Source of the DNA: Bradyrhizobium sp. CSS354
GTDB lineage: Bacteria > Pseudomonadota > Alphaproteobacteria > Rhizobiales > Xanthobacteraceae
Reading direction: 5' to 3'
Length of the DNA: 64,000 nucleotides
Assembly: GCF_029051725.1 (NCBI RefSeq)
Contig: NZ_JAACFU010000019.1
Coordinates: 62,001 to 126,000 of the forward strand
The notes beneath the pieces are model-generated. The model was given only the letters and a program-made list of their open reading frames with translations. It was not told where the DNA came from and searched no databases. A program made the position numbers and the translations under genes. Shown here piece by piece: positions 8,648 through 17,390 of the stretch (position 1 is the stretch's first letter; the number at the start of each line of letters is the position of its first letter).

Positions 8648-10216
8648 GTGATGTTCGATCTCTTCCACAATCTGGGCCTCGGTTTCGGTGTGGTGTTTCA
8701 GATCTCGTGGTGGTCACCCTGGTGGCTCTACGGTCTGTCGCTCCCGATCTCGATCAATATCCTCATGTGCCTGATTGGTGCGTTGGTCGGCACGCTGGTC
8801 GGCGTGCTGCCCGGTATCGGCACCGTCGCAACCGTGGCGATGCTCCTGCCGATCACGTTCGGATTGCCGCCGGTCGGCGCGCTGATCATGCTCGCCGGCA
8901 TCTATTATGGCGCCCAGTACGGCGGCTCCACCACCTCGATCCTGGTCAATATTCCCGGTGAGGCGACCTCGGTCGTCACCGCAATCGACGGCCACCAGAT
9001 GGCAAAGCAAGGCCGTGCCGGCCCGGCGCTGGCGATCGCGGCGATCGGTTCGTTCTTCGCCGGCTGCGTCGCGACCGTGCTTATCGCCGTGCTCGGCGCG
9101 CCTCTGACCAAGCTGGCACTGGCGTTCGGTCCGGCCGAATATTTCTCGCTGATGGTGCTCGGCCTGATCTTCGCGGTGGTGCTGGCCAAGGGCTCGGTGC
9201 TGAAAGCGATCGCGATGATCGTGTTCGGCCTGATGCTGTCGATGGTCGGCTCCGACATCGAGACCGGCGCCTCGCGCATGGCGTTCAACATTCCGGAGCT
9301 TGCCGACGGTCTCGGCTTTGCGACGGTGGCGATGGGCGTGTTTGGCTTCGCCGAGATCATCCGCAACCTCGACGCCGGCGCCGAGATGAACCGCGATCTC
9401 GTGCAGCAGAAGATCACCGGCCTGATGCCGACCAGGAAGGACCTGATCGACTCGACGCCTGCGATCCTGCGCGGCACCGTGCTCGGCTCGATTCTCGGCA
9501 TCCTGCCGGGCGGCGGCGCGGTCATCGCGTCCTTTGCGTCCTACACGCTCGAGAAGAAGATCGCCAAGAACCCGTCGCGGTTCGGCCGTGGTGCGATCGA
9601 GGGCGTGGCGGCGCCGGAAAGCGCCAACAACGCCGCGGCGCAGACCTCCTTCATCCCGCTGCTGACGCTCGGCATCCCGCCCAACGCCGTGATGGCGCTG
9701 ATGGTGGGCGCGATGACCATTCACGGCATCGTGCCGGGTCCGCAAGTGATGCAGAAGCAGCCGGAGCTGGTCTGGGGCATGATCGCCTCGATGTGGATCG
9801 GCAATCTGATGCTGATCATTATCAACCTGCCGCTGGTCGGAATCTGGGTGCGGCTGTTGCGCGTCCCTTACCGGCTGATGTTTCCCTCGATCGTGATCTT
9901 CTGCGCGATCGGCATCTACTCGGTGAACAACGCGCCGGTCGACGTCATCCTCGCAGGCGTGTTCGGTCTGGTCGGCTACTGGCTGATCAAGCACGATTTC
10001 GAGCCGGCGCCGCTGCTGCTCGGCATGGTGCTGGGGCCGCTGATGGAAGAGAACCTGCGCCGTGCGCTGCTGATCTCGCGCGGCGACTGGAGCGTGTTCC
10101 TGACGCGTCCGCTGTCGGCCGTGCTGCTCGCGATTGCGGCTTTCCTCCTGGTGCTCACGGTGCTGCCCGCGTTGCGTGCCAAGCGCGACGAGGTGTTCAC
10201 GGAATCCGAGAACTAG
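8648..10216 (+). CDS. tctA: Tripartite tricarboxylate transporter permease, large subunit (TctA)
   Basis: Large inner-membrane subunit of a tripartite carboxylate importer, 522 residues with about eleven hydrophobic helices. Family motifs are clear: GTLVGVLPGIGTVATVAMLLPITF near residue 55, YYGAQYGGSTTSILVNIPGE near residue 92, and the second-half counterpart GILPGGGAVIASFASYTLEKK near residue 287. GxxPGxGx loops are paired in both halves as expected. A second Met lies one codon downstream (8651). A strong GC hairpin with short T-run follows at 10299-10330. Confidence 0.95.
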   Translation: MMFDLFHNLGLGFGVVFQISWWSPWWLYGLSLPISINILMCLIGALVGTLVGVLPGIGTVATVAMLLPITFGLPPVGALIMLAGIYYGAQYGGSTTSILVNIPGEATSVVTAIDGHQMAKQGRAGPALAIAAIGSFFAGCVATVLIAVLGAPLTKLALAFGPAEYFSLMVLGLIFAVVLAKGSVLKAIAMIVFGLMLSMVGSDIETGASRMAFNIPELADGLGFATVAMGVFGFAEIIRNLDAGAEMNRDLVQQKITGLMPTRKDLIDSTPAILRGTVLGSILGILPGGGAVIASFASYTLEKKIAKNPSRFGRGAIEGVAAPESANNAAAQTSFIPLLTLGIPPNAVMALMVGAMTIHGIVPGPQVMQKQPELVWGMIASMWIGNLMLIIINLPLVGIWVRLLRVPYRLMFPSIVIFCAIGIYSVNNAPVDVILAGVFGLVGYWLIKHDFEPAPLLLGMVLGPLMEENLRRALLISRGDWSVFLTRPLSAVLLAIAAFLLVLTVLPALRAKRDEVFTESEN

Positions 10217-10298
10217 GGGGGCGACCCGCCCAGCGTCGGGCGCGCCGTGGCTCGAACCCAAGTTGGCAAGTTAGCCAGCAGGATCAATCTGATAGACG

Positions 10299-10330
10299 AG
10301 GGGCGGGACGCTGAGTTCCGCCCCTTGTCG
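10299..10330 (+). terminator. Probable intrinsic terminator after tctA
   Basis: Inverted repeat AGGGGCGGGA / TTCCGCCCCT (10299-10308 with 10316-10325, one mismatch, loop of seven bases), followed by a short TTG tail. It ends the tctBA unit 80 bases past the stop. Confidence 0.6.
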
Positions 10331-10359
10331 TTTGCACCGGGAACGCTCACTTTTCCGGG

Positions 10360-10365
10360 TATAAT
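10360..10365 (+). promoter_or_regulatory. Possible -10 element upstream of thyA
   Basis: A perfect TATAAT lies 79 bases before the thyA start, just after the tctA terminator. The best -35-like hexamer (TTGCAC at 10332-10337) is 22 bases upstream, longer than ideal, so the promoter is tentative. Confidence 0.3.
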
Positions 10366-10443
10366 GCGTATGGATGGCGAATCGCCGCTGTCGCAGCGCG
10401 GGGGCGGCCGCTAAATTCGCCGCCTCCCCAAAGGCTCACGCAC

Positions 10444-11238
10444 ATGCACCAGTATCAGGACCTGCTCGAGCGGATTCTTTCAGACGGCGCCGAAAAGACC
10501 GACCGGACCGGCACCGGCACGCTCTCGGTGTTCGGCCATCAGATGCGCTTCAACCTGTCCGCCGGTTTTCCGATGCTGACCACCAAGCGCCTGCCGCTGA
10601 AGGCGATCGTGCACGAGCTGTTGTGGTTCCTGAAGGGCGATACCAACATCAAATATCTGCGCGACAACGGCGTCACCATCTGGGACGAGTGGGCCGACGC
10701 CAATGGCGATCTCGGGCCCGTCTACGGCCATCAGTGGCGCTCCTGGCCCGCGCCGGACGGACGCAGCATCGATCAGATCGCGAACGTGATCGACATGATC
10801 AAGCGCAATCCGGACTCGCGCCGCCTGATCGTCTCGGCCTGGAATCCGGCTGAAGTCGACAAGATGGCGCTGCCGCCGTGCCACTGCCTGTTCCAGTTCT
10901 ACGTCGCCAACGGCAAGCTGTCGTGCCAGCTCTATCAGCGCTCGGCCGACGTGTTCCTCGGCGTGCCCTTCAACATCGCCTCCTACGCGCTGCTCACCAT
11001 GATGGTGGCGCAGGTCACGGGCTTGAAGCCCGGCGACTTCGTGCACTCGTTCGGTGACACCCATCTCTATTCCAACCATCTGGAGCAGGCGAAGCTCCAG
11101 CTCACGCGCGCGCCGCGGGCGCTGCCGGTGATGCGGATCAATCCCGATGTGAAGGATATCTTCTCCTTCCGTTACGAGGACTTTGAGCTCGTCGGCTACG
11201 ATCCGCATCCGCACATCAAGGCCGCGGTCGCGGTCTGA
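10444..11238 (+). CDS. thyA: Thymidylate synthase
   Basis: Makes dTMP from dUMP using methylenetetrahydrofolate. The 264-residue length equals the E. coli enzyme. The catalytic cysteine is in the motif LPPCHCLFQFYV around residue 146, with the upstream Arg pair in NPDSRRLIVSAWNP and the dUMP-binding QRSADVFLGVPFNIASYA region intact. The protein ends in the conserved hydrophobic ...IKAAVAV tail. It begins a run with a GNAT gene and folA, the enzyme that recycles the dihydrofolate product. Confidence 0.98.
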   Translation: MHQYQDLLERILSDGAEKTDRTGTGTLSVFGHQMRFNLSAGFPMLTTKRLPLKAIVHELLWFLKGDTNIKYLRDNGVTIWDEWADANGDLGPVYGHQWRSWPAPDGRSIDQIANVIDMIKRNPDSRRLIVSAWNPAEVDKMALPPCHCLFQFYVANGKLSCQLYQRSADVFLGVPFNIASYALLTMMVAQVTGLKPGDFVHSFGDTHLYSNHLEQAKLQLTRAPRALPVMRINPDVKDIFSFRYEDFELVGYDPHPHIKAAVAV

Positions 11239-11243
11239 CGCCG

Positions 11244-11729
11244 ATGTCGCTCAACATCCGACGTGTGCGTCCCGGCGAGGCCGGGCTTGTTCTCGCTTTC
11301 ATCCGCGAACTCGCCGAGTACGAAAAGCTCTCGCACGAGGTCGAGGCGACCGAGGCGATGATCGCCGACGCACTGTTCGGCGAGCGGCCGCAACTCCATT
11401 GCGCTCTCGCCGAGTGGAATGGTGAGGCGGTCGGCTTCGCGGTGTGGTTTGCGAATTTTTCGACGTTCAGCGGCCGCCACGGCATCTATCTCGAAGATTT
11501 GTATGTGCGGCCGTCGCATCGGGGCAGGGGCCTCGGCAGGGCGCTGCTCGTGCACCTCGCCAGGGAATGCGTCGAGAACGGCTGGTCGCGGCTGCAATGG
11601 GCGGTGCTCGACTGGAACGCGCCGTCGATCGCGTTCTACAAATCGCTCGGTGCCGTCATGCTTGATGACTGGACGCTGTGCCGCGTCACCGGTCCGGCGC
11701 TGACGCGGCTTGCCGGGAGCGCGTCCTGA
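11244..11729 (+). CDS. GNAT family N-acetyltransferase (diamine acetyltransferase-like)
   Basis: A 161-residue acetyltransferase. The acetyl-CoA pyrophosphate-binding loop is RGRGLGRALL around residue 96, with the preceding strand GIYLEDLYVRPSHRG and the following WNAPSIAFYKSLGA motif C-terminal to it. The N-terminus (IRRVRPGEAGLVLAFIRELAEYEKL) resembles the spermidine/spermine acetyltransferase group, so a small amine substrate is plausible but unproven. It starts five bases after thyA and its stop overlaps the folA start (TGATG), placing it firmly in the same transcript. Confidence 0.88.
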   Translation: MSLNIRRVRPGEAGLVLAFIRELAEYEKLSHEVEATEAMIADALFGERPQLHCALAEWNGEAVGFAVWFANFSTFSGRHGIYLEDLYVRPSHRGRGLGRALLVHLARECVENGWSRLQWAVLDWNAPSIAFYKSLGAVMLDDWTLCRVTGPALTRLAGSAS

Positions 11730-12238
11730 TGGAGATCGTCTTCGTCGTCGCGATCGCGGAGAACGGCGTCATAGGCGCCGGCAACGCGATGCCGTGGCGA
11801 ATGAAATCCGACATGGCGCGCTTCAAGGCGCTCACGATCGGCAGGCCCGTGATCATGGGCCGCAGGACCTTCGAATCCCTGCCCCGGCCGCTTCCGGGCC
11901 GCACCAATATCGTTGTCACGCGCGATGCGGATTACCGCGCCGCTGGCGCCATCGTCACCACATCGACCGCCGAGGCAGACGCCATCGCGCGCGGCGATGC
12001 CCTGCGGCGTTCGGTCGCCGAGATCGCCGTGATTGGCGGTGCCGAAATCTACCGGCAATGGCTCGATCGCGCCGATCGCCTCGAAATCACCGAAGTGCAT
12101 GCCCGCCCCGAAGGCGACACGCATTTCGACATCAACAGGGCGGAGTGGGATGAGGTTGAGCGCATCCGTCATCCTGCCGGCCCCCACGACAGCGCCGACT
12201 ACTCCTATGTGACATATCGTCGGCGGGTGGGCCATTAA
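11729..12238 (+). CDS. folA: Dihydrofolate reductase
   Basis: Reduces dihydrofolate to tetrahydrofolate with NADPH. At 169 residues it has the normal length. Visible motifs: VAIAENGVIGAGNAMPWRMKSDMARFK (residues 5-31, with the Met20-loop-like region and the acidic Asp of the folate site), PVIMGRRTFESLPRPLPGRTNIVVTR (NADPH site) and VIGGAEIYRQWL. The start at 11729 overlaps the GNAT stop; an earlier Met at 11678 is inside the GNAT gene and is not used. Confidence 0.96.
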   Translation: MEIVFVVAIAENGVIGAGNAMPWRMKSDMARFKALTIGRPVIMGRRTFESLPRPLPGRTNIVVTRDADYRAAGAIVTTSTAEADAIARGDALRRSVAEIAVIGGAEIYRQWLDRADRLEITEVHARPEGDTHFDINRAEWDEVERIRHPAGPHDSADYSYVTYRRRVGH

Positions 12239-12307
12239 CCGCATTTGCCAATGTTAACATTGACTTTTCTGCCCCCGAGCTTAGCTCGGAGGGCGGCGAG
12301 GGCTGCG

Positions 12308-12336
12308 TTGTAAGGGACCTGCCTGTCCCCTATAAA
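12308..12336 (+). promoter_or_regulatory. Putative promoter of hflKC, heat-shock-sigma-like
   Basis: TTGTAA at 12308-12313 and TATAAA at 12331-12336 are separated by 17 bases, 55 bases before hflK. The -10 region reads CCCCTATAAAG, which fits the alphaproteobacterial RpoH pattern CYTAT-, and the -35 contains GTTG against the expected CTTG. HflKC and DegP are typical heat-shock cargo, so RpoH control is a reasonable inference. Confidence 0.4.
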
Positions 12337-12391
12337 GCCGGACCGGACAAAGCGGGCGGGGGCAATTTCACCCTGCCGAGGAGAGCGTCGA

Positions 12392-13528
12392 ATGCCGTGG
12401 AAGAATCAGGGCGGTGGCCCATGGGGCTCGGGTCCGAAGGGACCATGGGGCAACGGCCCGCAACCGGTCGGGCCCAGGCCGCCGGATCTGGAAGACCTTC
12501 TGCGGCGCGGCCAGGATCGCCTCCAGCAGATCATGCCGGGTGGCTATTTCTCCGGCATCGGCATCACGCTGATCGTGCTGCTCATCGTCGCGTTCTGGCT
12601 GCTGTCGGGCTTCTTCCGGGTGCAGTCCGAAGAGCTCGGCGTCGTGCTGCGCTTCGGCAAGCATGTCCGCACCGTCGAGCCCGGCCTAAACTACCATCTG
12701 CCCTATCCGATCGAGACGGTGCTGCTGCCAAAGGCATTGCGCGTTTCCACCATCTCCATCGGCATGACGCTGATCGACGATCCGGCGCGGCGCGGCCGCT
12801 CCATTCGTGACGTGCCGGAAGAGAGCCTGATGCTGACCGGCGACGAGAACATCGTCGACGTCGACTTCACGGTGCTCTGGCGCATCAAGCCTAACGGCGT
12901 CGGCGATTTCCTTTTCAACATCCAGAATCCCGAAGGCACCGTGAAGGCGGTTGCCGAGAGCGCGATGCGCGAGGTGATCGGCCGCTCGCAGATCCAGCCG
13001 ATCCTGACCGGCGCGCGCAACGTCACCGAACAGGGCGTGCAGGAACTGATCCAGAAGACCCTGGACAGCTACGGCGCCGGCATTCAGATCAGCCAGGTGC
13101 AGATGCAGAAGGTCGACCCGCCGGCTCAGGTGATCGACGCCTTCCGCGACGTCCAGGCGGCGCGCGCCAACCTCGAGCAGCTGCAGAACGAGGCGCAGAC
13201 CTATGCCAACCAGGTCGTGCCGCAGGCACGCGGACGTGCGGCGCAGATCATGCAGGCCGCCGAAGGCTACAGGGAGCAGACCGTCGCCGAGGCCAAGGGC
13301 CAGAGCTCGCGCTTCCTGAAGGTTTACGAGGAATACAAGAAGGCGCCCGACGTGACGCGTGAACGGATTTATCTGGAGACGATGGAGCGCGTGCTCGGTG
13401 GCTCGGAAAAGCTGATCTATGACGGCGGCCAGTCGGGCCAGGGCGTCGTGCCTTATCTGCCGCTCAGCGAATTGACGACCAAGCGGCCACCTGCAGCCGG
13501 CCAGCAGACGACCGGAGGCAACCGATGA
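12392..13528 (+). CDS. hflK: Membrane protease-associated protein HflK
   Basis: SPFH/prohibitin-family inner-membrane protein that forms a cage with HflC around FtsH and restrains its proteolysis. The 378-residue protein has a Gly/Pro-rich cytosolic N-terminus (MPWKNQGGGPWGSGPKGPWG), a single membrane helix at about residues 52-70 (IGITLIVLLIVAFWLLSGF) and a periplasmic SPFH domain with the HflK-type sequence YHLPYPIETVLLPKALRVSTISIG and the Ala/Glu/Gln-rich coiled coil from about residue 255. An AGGAGAG sequence lies 13 bases before the start. It overlaps hflC by four bases. Confidence 0.96.
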   Translation: MPWKNQGGGPWGSGPKGPWGNGPQPVGPRPPDLEDLLRRGQDRLQQIMPGGYFSGIGITLIVLLIVAFWLLSGFFRVQSEELGVVLRFGKHVRTVEPGLNYHLPYPIETVLLPKALRVSTISIGMTLIDDPARRGRSIRDVPEESLMLTGDENIVDVDFTVLWRIKPNGVGDFLFNIQNPEGTVKAVAESAMREVIGRSQIQPILTGARNVTEQGVQELIQKTLDSYGAGIQISQVQMQKVDPPAQVIDAFRDVQAARANLEQLQNEAQTYANQVVPQARGRAAQIMQAAEGYREQTVAEAKGQSSRFLKVYEEYKKAPDVTRERIYLETMERVLGGSEKLIYDGGQSGQGVVPYLPLSELTTKRPPAAGQQTTGGNR

Positions 13529-14421
13529 GATCTCCGGTTACAGGCATCGCCACGCTGCTCGGCCTCCTGCTCGTCGTGATCGTGGGCTACATGTCCCTGT
13601 TCACGGTGGCGCAGACCGAGCAGACCATCGTGCTGCAGTTCGGCAAGCCCGTCGACGTCGTCACCGCTCCCGGCCTGCACTTCAAGGCGCCGTGGAATTC
13701 GGTGATCAACATCGATAAACGCATCCTCGATCTGGAGAACCCGTCGCAGGAAGCGATCGCGTCCGACCAAAAGCGGCTCGTGGTCGACGCCTTCGCGCGT
13801 TACCGCATCAAGGACGCGTTGCGCTTCTATCAGAGCATCGGCTCGATCCAGGCCGCCAACATCCAGCTCACCACGCTCTTGAACGCGGCGCTGCGCCGCG
13901 TTCTCGGCGAGGTGACCTTCATCAACGTGGTCCGCGACGACCGCGAGAAGCTGATGCAGCGCATCCGCGATCAGCTCGACCACGAGGCCGACGGCTACGG
14001 CATCCAGGTCGTCGACGTCCGGATCCGCCGCGCCGATTTGCCCGAGCAGAACAGCCAGGCGGTCTATCTGCGCATGAAGACGGAACGCGAGCGCGAAGCC
14101 GCCGAGTTCCGCGCGCAGGGCGGCCAGAAGGCACAGGAGATCCGCTCCAAGGCCGACCGCGAGGCGACCGTGATCGAGGCGGATGCAAGGTCGCTGGCCG
14201 AGCAGACGCGCGGCGTCGGCGATGCCGAGCGCAACCGTCTGTTCGCCGAAGCCTACGGCAAGGATGCGGATTTCTTCGCCTTCTACCGCTCGATGGCGGC
14301 CTATGAGACCGGGCTGCGCGCGAACGACACCCGCTTCCTGCTGCGGCCGGACTCGGATTTCTTCCGGTTCTTTGGTAACCCGTCCGGCAAGACGGCGACT
14401 ACGACGCCAGCGAAGCCGTAA
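13525..14421 (+). CDS. hflC: Membrane protease-associated protein HflC
   Basis: Partner of HflK in the FtsH-modulating complex, 298 residues. An N-terminal membrane helix (IATLLGLLLVVIVGYMSLFTV, split in two blocks by the window of residues 6-26) is followed by the SPFH domain (TEQTIVLQFGKPVDVVTAPGLHFKAPW, then RILDLENPSQEAIASDQKRL) and the helical region rich in Ala/Arg/Glu. HflC-specific YGKDADFFAFYRSMAAYE appears near residue 252. Start ATG lies in the ATGA overlap with hflK, indicating stoichiometric translation. Confidence 0.96.
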   Translation: MRSPVTGIATLLGLLLVVIVGYMSLFTVAQTEQTIVLQFGKPVDVVTAPGLHFKAPWNSVINIDKRILDLENPSQEAIASDQKRLVVDAFARYRIKDALRFYQSIGSIQAANIQLTTLLNAALRRVLGEVTFINVVRDDREKLMQRIRDQLDHEADGYGIQVVDVRIRRADLPEQNSQAVYLRMKTEREREAAEFRAQGGQKAQEIRSKADREATVIEADARSLAEQTRGVGDAERNRLFAEAYGKDADFFAFYRSMAAYETGLRANDTRFLLRPDSDFFRFFGNPSGKTATTTPAKP

Positions 14422-14492
14422 GCGAGACAAGGGCGGCAGGTCTGGCCGCCCTTCGTCCAGACAAGAACAGCACAACGGGAGGTTCCAATCCG

Positions 14493-14699
14493 ATGAGGTC
14501 CATTGCGTTCACCGACTTCCTCATCGGTTTGGGCATCCTGTTCGTGCTGGAAGGCTTGATGTTCGCGGCGAGCCCGGCCTGGATGCGCAAGGCCATGAAA
14601 AGCGCGATGGCCACGCCGGACAATATCCTGCGGGCGGTCGGCATTGGTTCGGCCGTGGCCGGCCTGATCCTGATCTGGGTTATGCGACGTCCAATTTAA
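14493..14699 (+). CDS. DUF2065 family small membrane protein
   Basis: A 68-residue protein with two hydrophobic segments (FTDFLIGLGILFVLEGLMFAAS around residues 6-27 and ILRAVGIGSAVAGLILIWVM around 45-64) joined by a basic loop PAWMRKAMKSAM. This is the DUF2065 (YjeT-like) pattern. In enterobacteria the same family also sits directly after hflKC, so its position here argues for a role connected to the HflKC complex, although no function is established. A GGGAGG sequence precedes the start. Confidence 0.85.
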   Translation: MRSIAFTDFLIGLGILFVLEGLMFAASPAWMRKAMKSAMATPDNILRAVGIGSAVAGLILIWVMRRPI

Positions 14700-14843
14700 C
14701 CGTCGCACCAACGCCAAAGTGAAGGCGAGGGACCGGTTTTCGCCTTATTATCCGGGTCTTGAGGCCCGTTAAGGTCCGCGCTTGCGCCGTCCCCCCGTTC
14801 GAGCGCAGTCTTGACGTCGAATCCTTGTTTCCTGGAGATCACA

Positions 14844-16343
14844 ATGACCGCTGCCACCATTGCCCCGACCCGTTTGCGCTTAGGGCTGGCCGCGCTCGCC
14901 GTGGGCGTTTTCAGCGCACTCGGCACACCGGCCTATGCGCGCGGACCGGATGGCATCGCCGACGTCGCCGAAAAGGTGATCGACGCGGTCGTCAACATCT
15001 CGACCTCGCAGACCGTCGAAGCCAAGGGCGGGGGCGGCGGCAATGCCATGCCGCAATTGCCGCCCGGTTCGCCCTTCGAGGAGTTCTTCGACGACTTCTT
15101 CAAGAATCGCAAGGGTCCCGGCGGCGGCAGCAAGGGCGGCGAGAACAGCCCGGCGCCGCGCAAGACCAACTCGCTCGGAAGCGGCTTCATCATCGACACA
15201 TCAGGCGTCGTCGTCACCAACAACCACGTCATCGCGGACGCCGACGAGATCAACGTCATCCTCAACGACGGCACCAAGATCAAGGCCGAGCTGGTCGGCG
15301 TCGACAAGAAGACCGACCTTGCCGTGCTCAAGTTCAAGCCGTCGAAGCCGTTGGTGTCGGTGAAGTTCGGCGATTCCGACAAGCTGCGCCTCGGCGACTG
15401 GGTCGTCGCGATCGGCAATCCTTTCAGCCTCGGCGGCACCGTGACGGCCGGTATCGTCTCGGCGAAGAACCGTGACATCTCCTCGGGTCCCTATGACAGC
15501 TACATTCAGACCGACGCCTCCATCAATCGCGGCAATTCCGGCGGTCCGCTGTTCAACCTCGATGGCGACGTCATCGGCGTCAACACGCTGATCATCTCGC
15601 CCTCCGGCGGCTCGATCGGCATCGGCTTCGCCGTACCGTCAAAGACGGTCGCGGGTGTCGTCGACCAGCTCCGCCAGTTCGGCGAATTGCGCCGCGGCTG
15701 GCTGGGCGTGCGCATCCAGAGCGTCACTGACGAGATCGCCGAGAGCCTGAACATCAAGCCGCCGCGCGGTGCGCTGGTTGCCGGCATCGACGACAAGGGC
15801 CCGGCCAAGCCGGCCGGCATCGAGCCCGGCGACGTCGTCGTCAAGTTCGACGGCAAGGACGTCAAGGACCCCAAGGATCTCTCTCGCGTGGTCGCCGACA
15901 CGGCGGTCGGCAAGGAAGTCGACGTCGTCATCATCCGCAAGGGTCAGGAGGAGACCAAGAAGGTCACGCTCGGCCGGTTGCAGGATCCCGAGAAGGTGCA
16001 GGCCGCAGTGAAGACCGACGAGCCCGCGCCTGAAAAGACTGTGACACAGAAGGCGCTCGGCCTCGATCTCGCGGCGCTGAGCAAGGATCTGCGTGCACGC
16101 TACAAGATCAAGGACACCGTCAAGGGCGTTGTCGTCACCAATGTCGATGCCAATTCGGATGCCGCCGAGAAGCGCCTCTCTGCCGGCGACGTCATCGTTG
16201 AAGTCGCGCAGGAGGGCGTTTCCAGCGGCGCCGACATTCAGAAACGGGTCGACCAGCTCAAGAAGGACGGCAAGAAATCGGTGCTGCTGCTGGTGTCGAA
16301 CGCCGACGGCGAGCTGCGCTTCGTGGCGTTGAGCGTGCAGTAA
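14844..16343 (+). CDS. degP: Periplasmic Do-type serine protease/chaperone
   Basis: HtrA family enzyme, 499 residues, that degrades or holds misfolded envelope proteins. A Sec signal peptide (LGLAALAVGVFSALGTPAYA, cleavage after AYA near residue 33) leads into the trypsin-like domain with catalytic His128 (NNHVI), Asp158 (KTDLAVLK) and Ser232 (RGNSGGPLF). Two PDZ domains follow (from GWLGVRIQSVTDEIA and from LGLDLAALSKDLRARYKI). A Gly-rich acidic insert (residues 66-105) before the catalytic domain is the regulatory LQ-type loop. The ATG at 14844 has GGAG ten bases upstream and is preferred to 14811. Confidence 0.97.
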   Translation: MTAATIAPTRLRLGLAALAVGVFSALGTPAYARGPDGIADVAEKVIDAVVNISTSQTVEAKGGGGGNAMPQLPPGSPFEEFFDDFFKNRKGPGGGSKGGENSPAPRKTNSLGSGFIIDTSGVVVTNNHVIADADEINVILNDGTKIKAELVGVDKKTDLAVLKFKPSKPLVSVKFGDSDKLRLGDWVVAIGNPFSLGGTVTAGIVSAKNRDISSGPYDSYIQTDASINRGNSGGPLFNLDGDVIGVNTLIISPSGGSIGIGFAVPSKTVAGVVDQLRQFGELRRGWLGVRIQSVTDEIAESLNIKPPRGALVAGIDDKGPAKPAGIEPGDVVVKFDGKDVKDPKDLSRVVADTAVGKEVDVVIIRKGQEETKKVTLGRLQDPEKVQAAVKTDEPAPEKTVTQKALGLDLAALSKDLRARYKIKDTVKGVVVTNVDANSDAAEKRLSAGDVIVEVAQEGVSSGADIQKRVDQLKKDGKKSVLLLVSNADGELRFVALSVQ

Positions 16344-16365
16344 GGACCGAGTCGCCACACATTCA

Positions 16366-16462
16366 CTGTCATGCTCCGCGAAAGCGGGGCATCCAGTACG
16401 CCGCGGCTTTTCCGTATCCTCGCCCTGGAAACTGGATCACCCGCTTTCGCGGGTGATGACAG
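16366..16462. repeat. Dispersed palindromic repeat, copy A
   Basis: The two ends are near-perfect inverted arms (CTGTCATGCTCCGCGAAAGC... and ...GCTTTCGCGGGTGATGACAG), each with an internal small hairpin. The core ATCCAGTACGCCGCGGC is shared with the copy at 20474-20576. It occupies almost the whole degP-serB intergenic region between convergent genes and could act as a bidirectional terminator. Confidence 0.8.
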
Positions 16463-16473
16463 CGGAGAGGAGA

Positions 16474-17379
16474 CTAAGCCTCCACGAACTCCTCGCGTCG
16501 ATACCCCTGCGCATACAGCAGCGCGGTGAGATCGCCATGGTCGATCCGCGCCGCCGCCGCCGCGGCTACCGCGGGCTTCGCATGATACGCCACGCCCAGT
16601 CCCGCCGCCTGGATCATCGCGAGATCATTGGCGCCGTCGCCGACCGCCAGCGAGTCGATGTCGTCGAGATCGAACGACTCCATCAGATCCACCAGGGTCG
16701 CGAGCTTTGCAGCGCGCCCCAAGATCGGCTCCTTCACCTCGCCGGTGAACTTGCCGTCGCGGACCACGAGCTCGTTGGCGCGGTTCTCCTGGAAGCCGAT
16801 CCTGGTGGCGACCGCGCTGGTGAACAGCGTGAAGCCGCCGGAGACGAGACAGGCATAGGCGCCATGGGCGCGCATGGTCGCGACCAGTTCGCGGCCACCC
16901 GGGGTCAGTGTAATGTGCTTCGCCAGCACCTCGTCGACGGCACTGGCGGGGAGGTCCTTGAGCAGCGCGACGCGCTCGCGCAGCGCCGGCTCGAACTCGA
17001 CCTCGCCGCGCATCGCGCGTTCGGTGATGGCGGCCACATGGGCCTTCACGCCGACGAAATCGGCGAGCTCGTCGATGCATTCCTGGCCGATCATGGTGGA
17101 ATCCATGTCGGCGAGAAAAAGCTTCTTGCGCCGGAAGCCGACTGGCTGCACGACGATGTCGATGGGCAGGTCGCCGCGAAGCTCGCGGAGCCGCTGCTCG
17201 ATGGCGTGACGGTCGCCTTCGAGGTTACTGTCGGCACCGAAGGGGATATCGACTGCAACCCCGTCGAACAGCCAGTGCGCGGGAGCTGCCTGAGGCAGCA
17301 CAGCGCGGGCGCCGTCGACGATGGTCGAGTCGAGCGCGGGATTATTCGGGTTGCAGATCAGCGTGGCGACGAGGGACAT
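16474..17379 (-). CDS. serB: Phosphoserine phosphatase
   Basis: Last step of serine synthesis, hydrolysing phosphoserine. The 301-residue protein has an N-terminal ACT-like regulatory region (residues 1-80) and a HAD-type phosphatase domain with motif I DMDSTMIGQE (nucleophile is the first Asp), motif II SGGFTLF, a conserved Lys near KFTGEVKEPIL, and motif III GDGANDLAMIQAAGLGVAYHAKP. All catalytic residues are present. It converges with degP and diverges from miaA, with only 11 bases between the two start codons. Confidence 0.97.
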   Translation of the reverse strand: MSLVATLICNPNNPALDSTIVDGARAVLPQAAPAHWLFDGVAVDIPFGADSNLEGDRHAIEQRLRELRGDLPIDIVVQPVGFRRKKLFLADMDSTMIGQECIDELADFVGVKAHVAAITERAMRGEVEFEPALRERVALLKDLPASAVDEVLAKHITLTPGGRELVATMRAHGAYACLVSGGFTLFTSAVATRIGFQENRANELVVRDGKFTGEVKEPILGRAAKLATLVDLMESFDLDDIDSLAVGDGANDLAMIQAAGLGVAYHAKPAVAAAAAARIDHGDLTALLYAQGYRREEFVEA

Positions 17380-17390
17380 GTGAGGTTTTC

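Noticed and set aside
8714..10261. 515-codon open frame antisense to tctA
   Set aside because: His/Arg/Gln/Asp-rich composition with no motif, fully opposite a well-identified permease; a by-product of third-position G/C bias.
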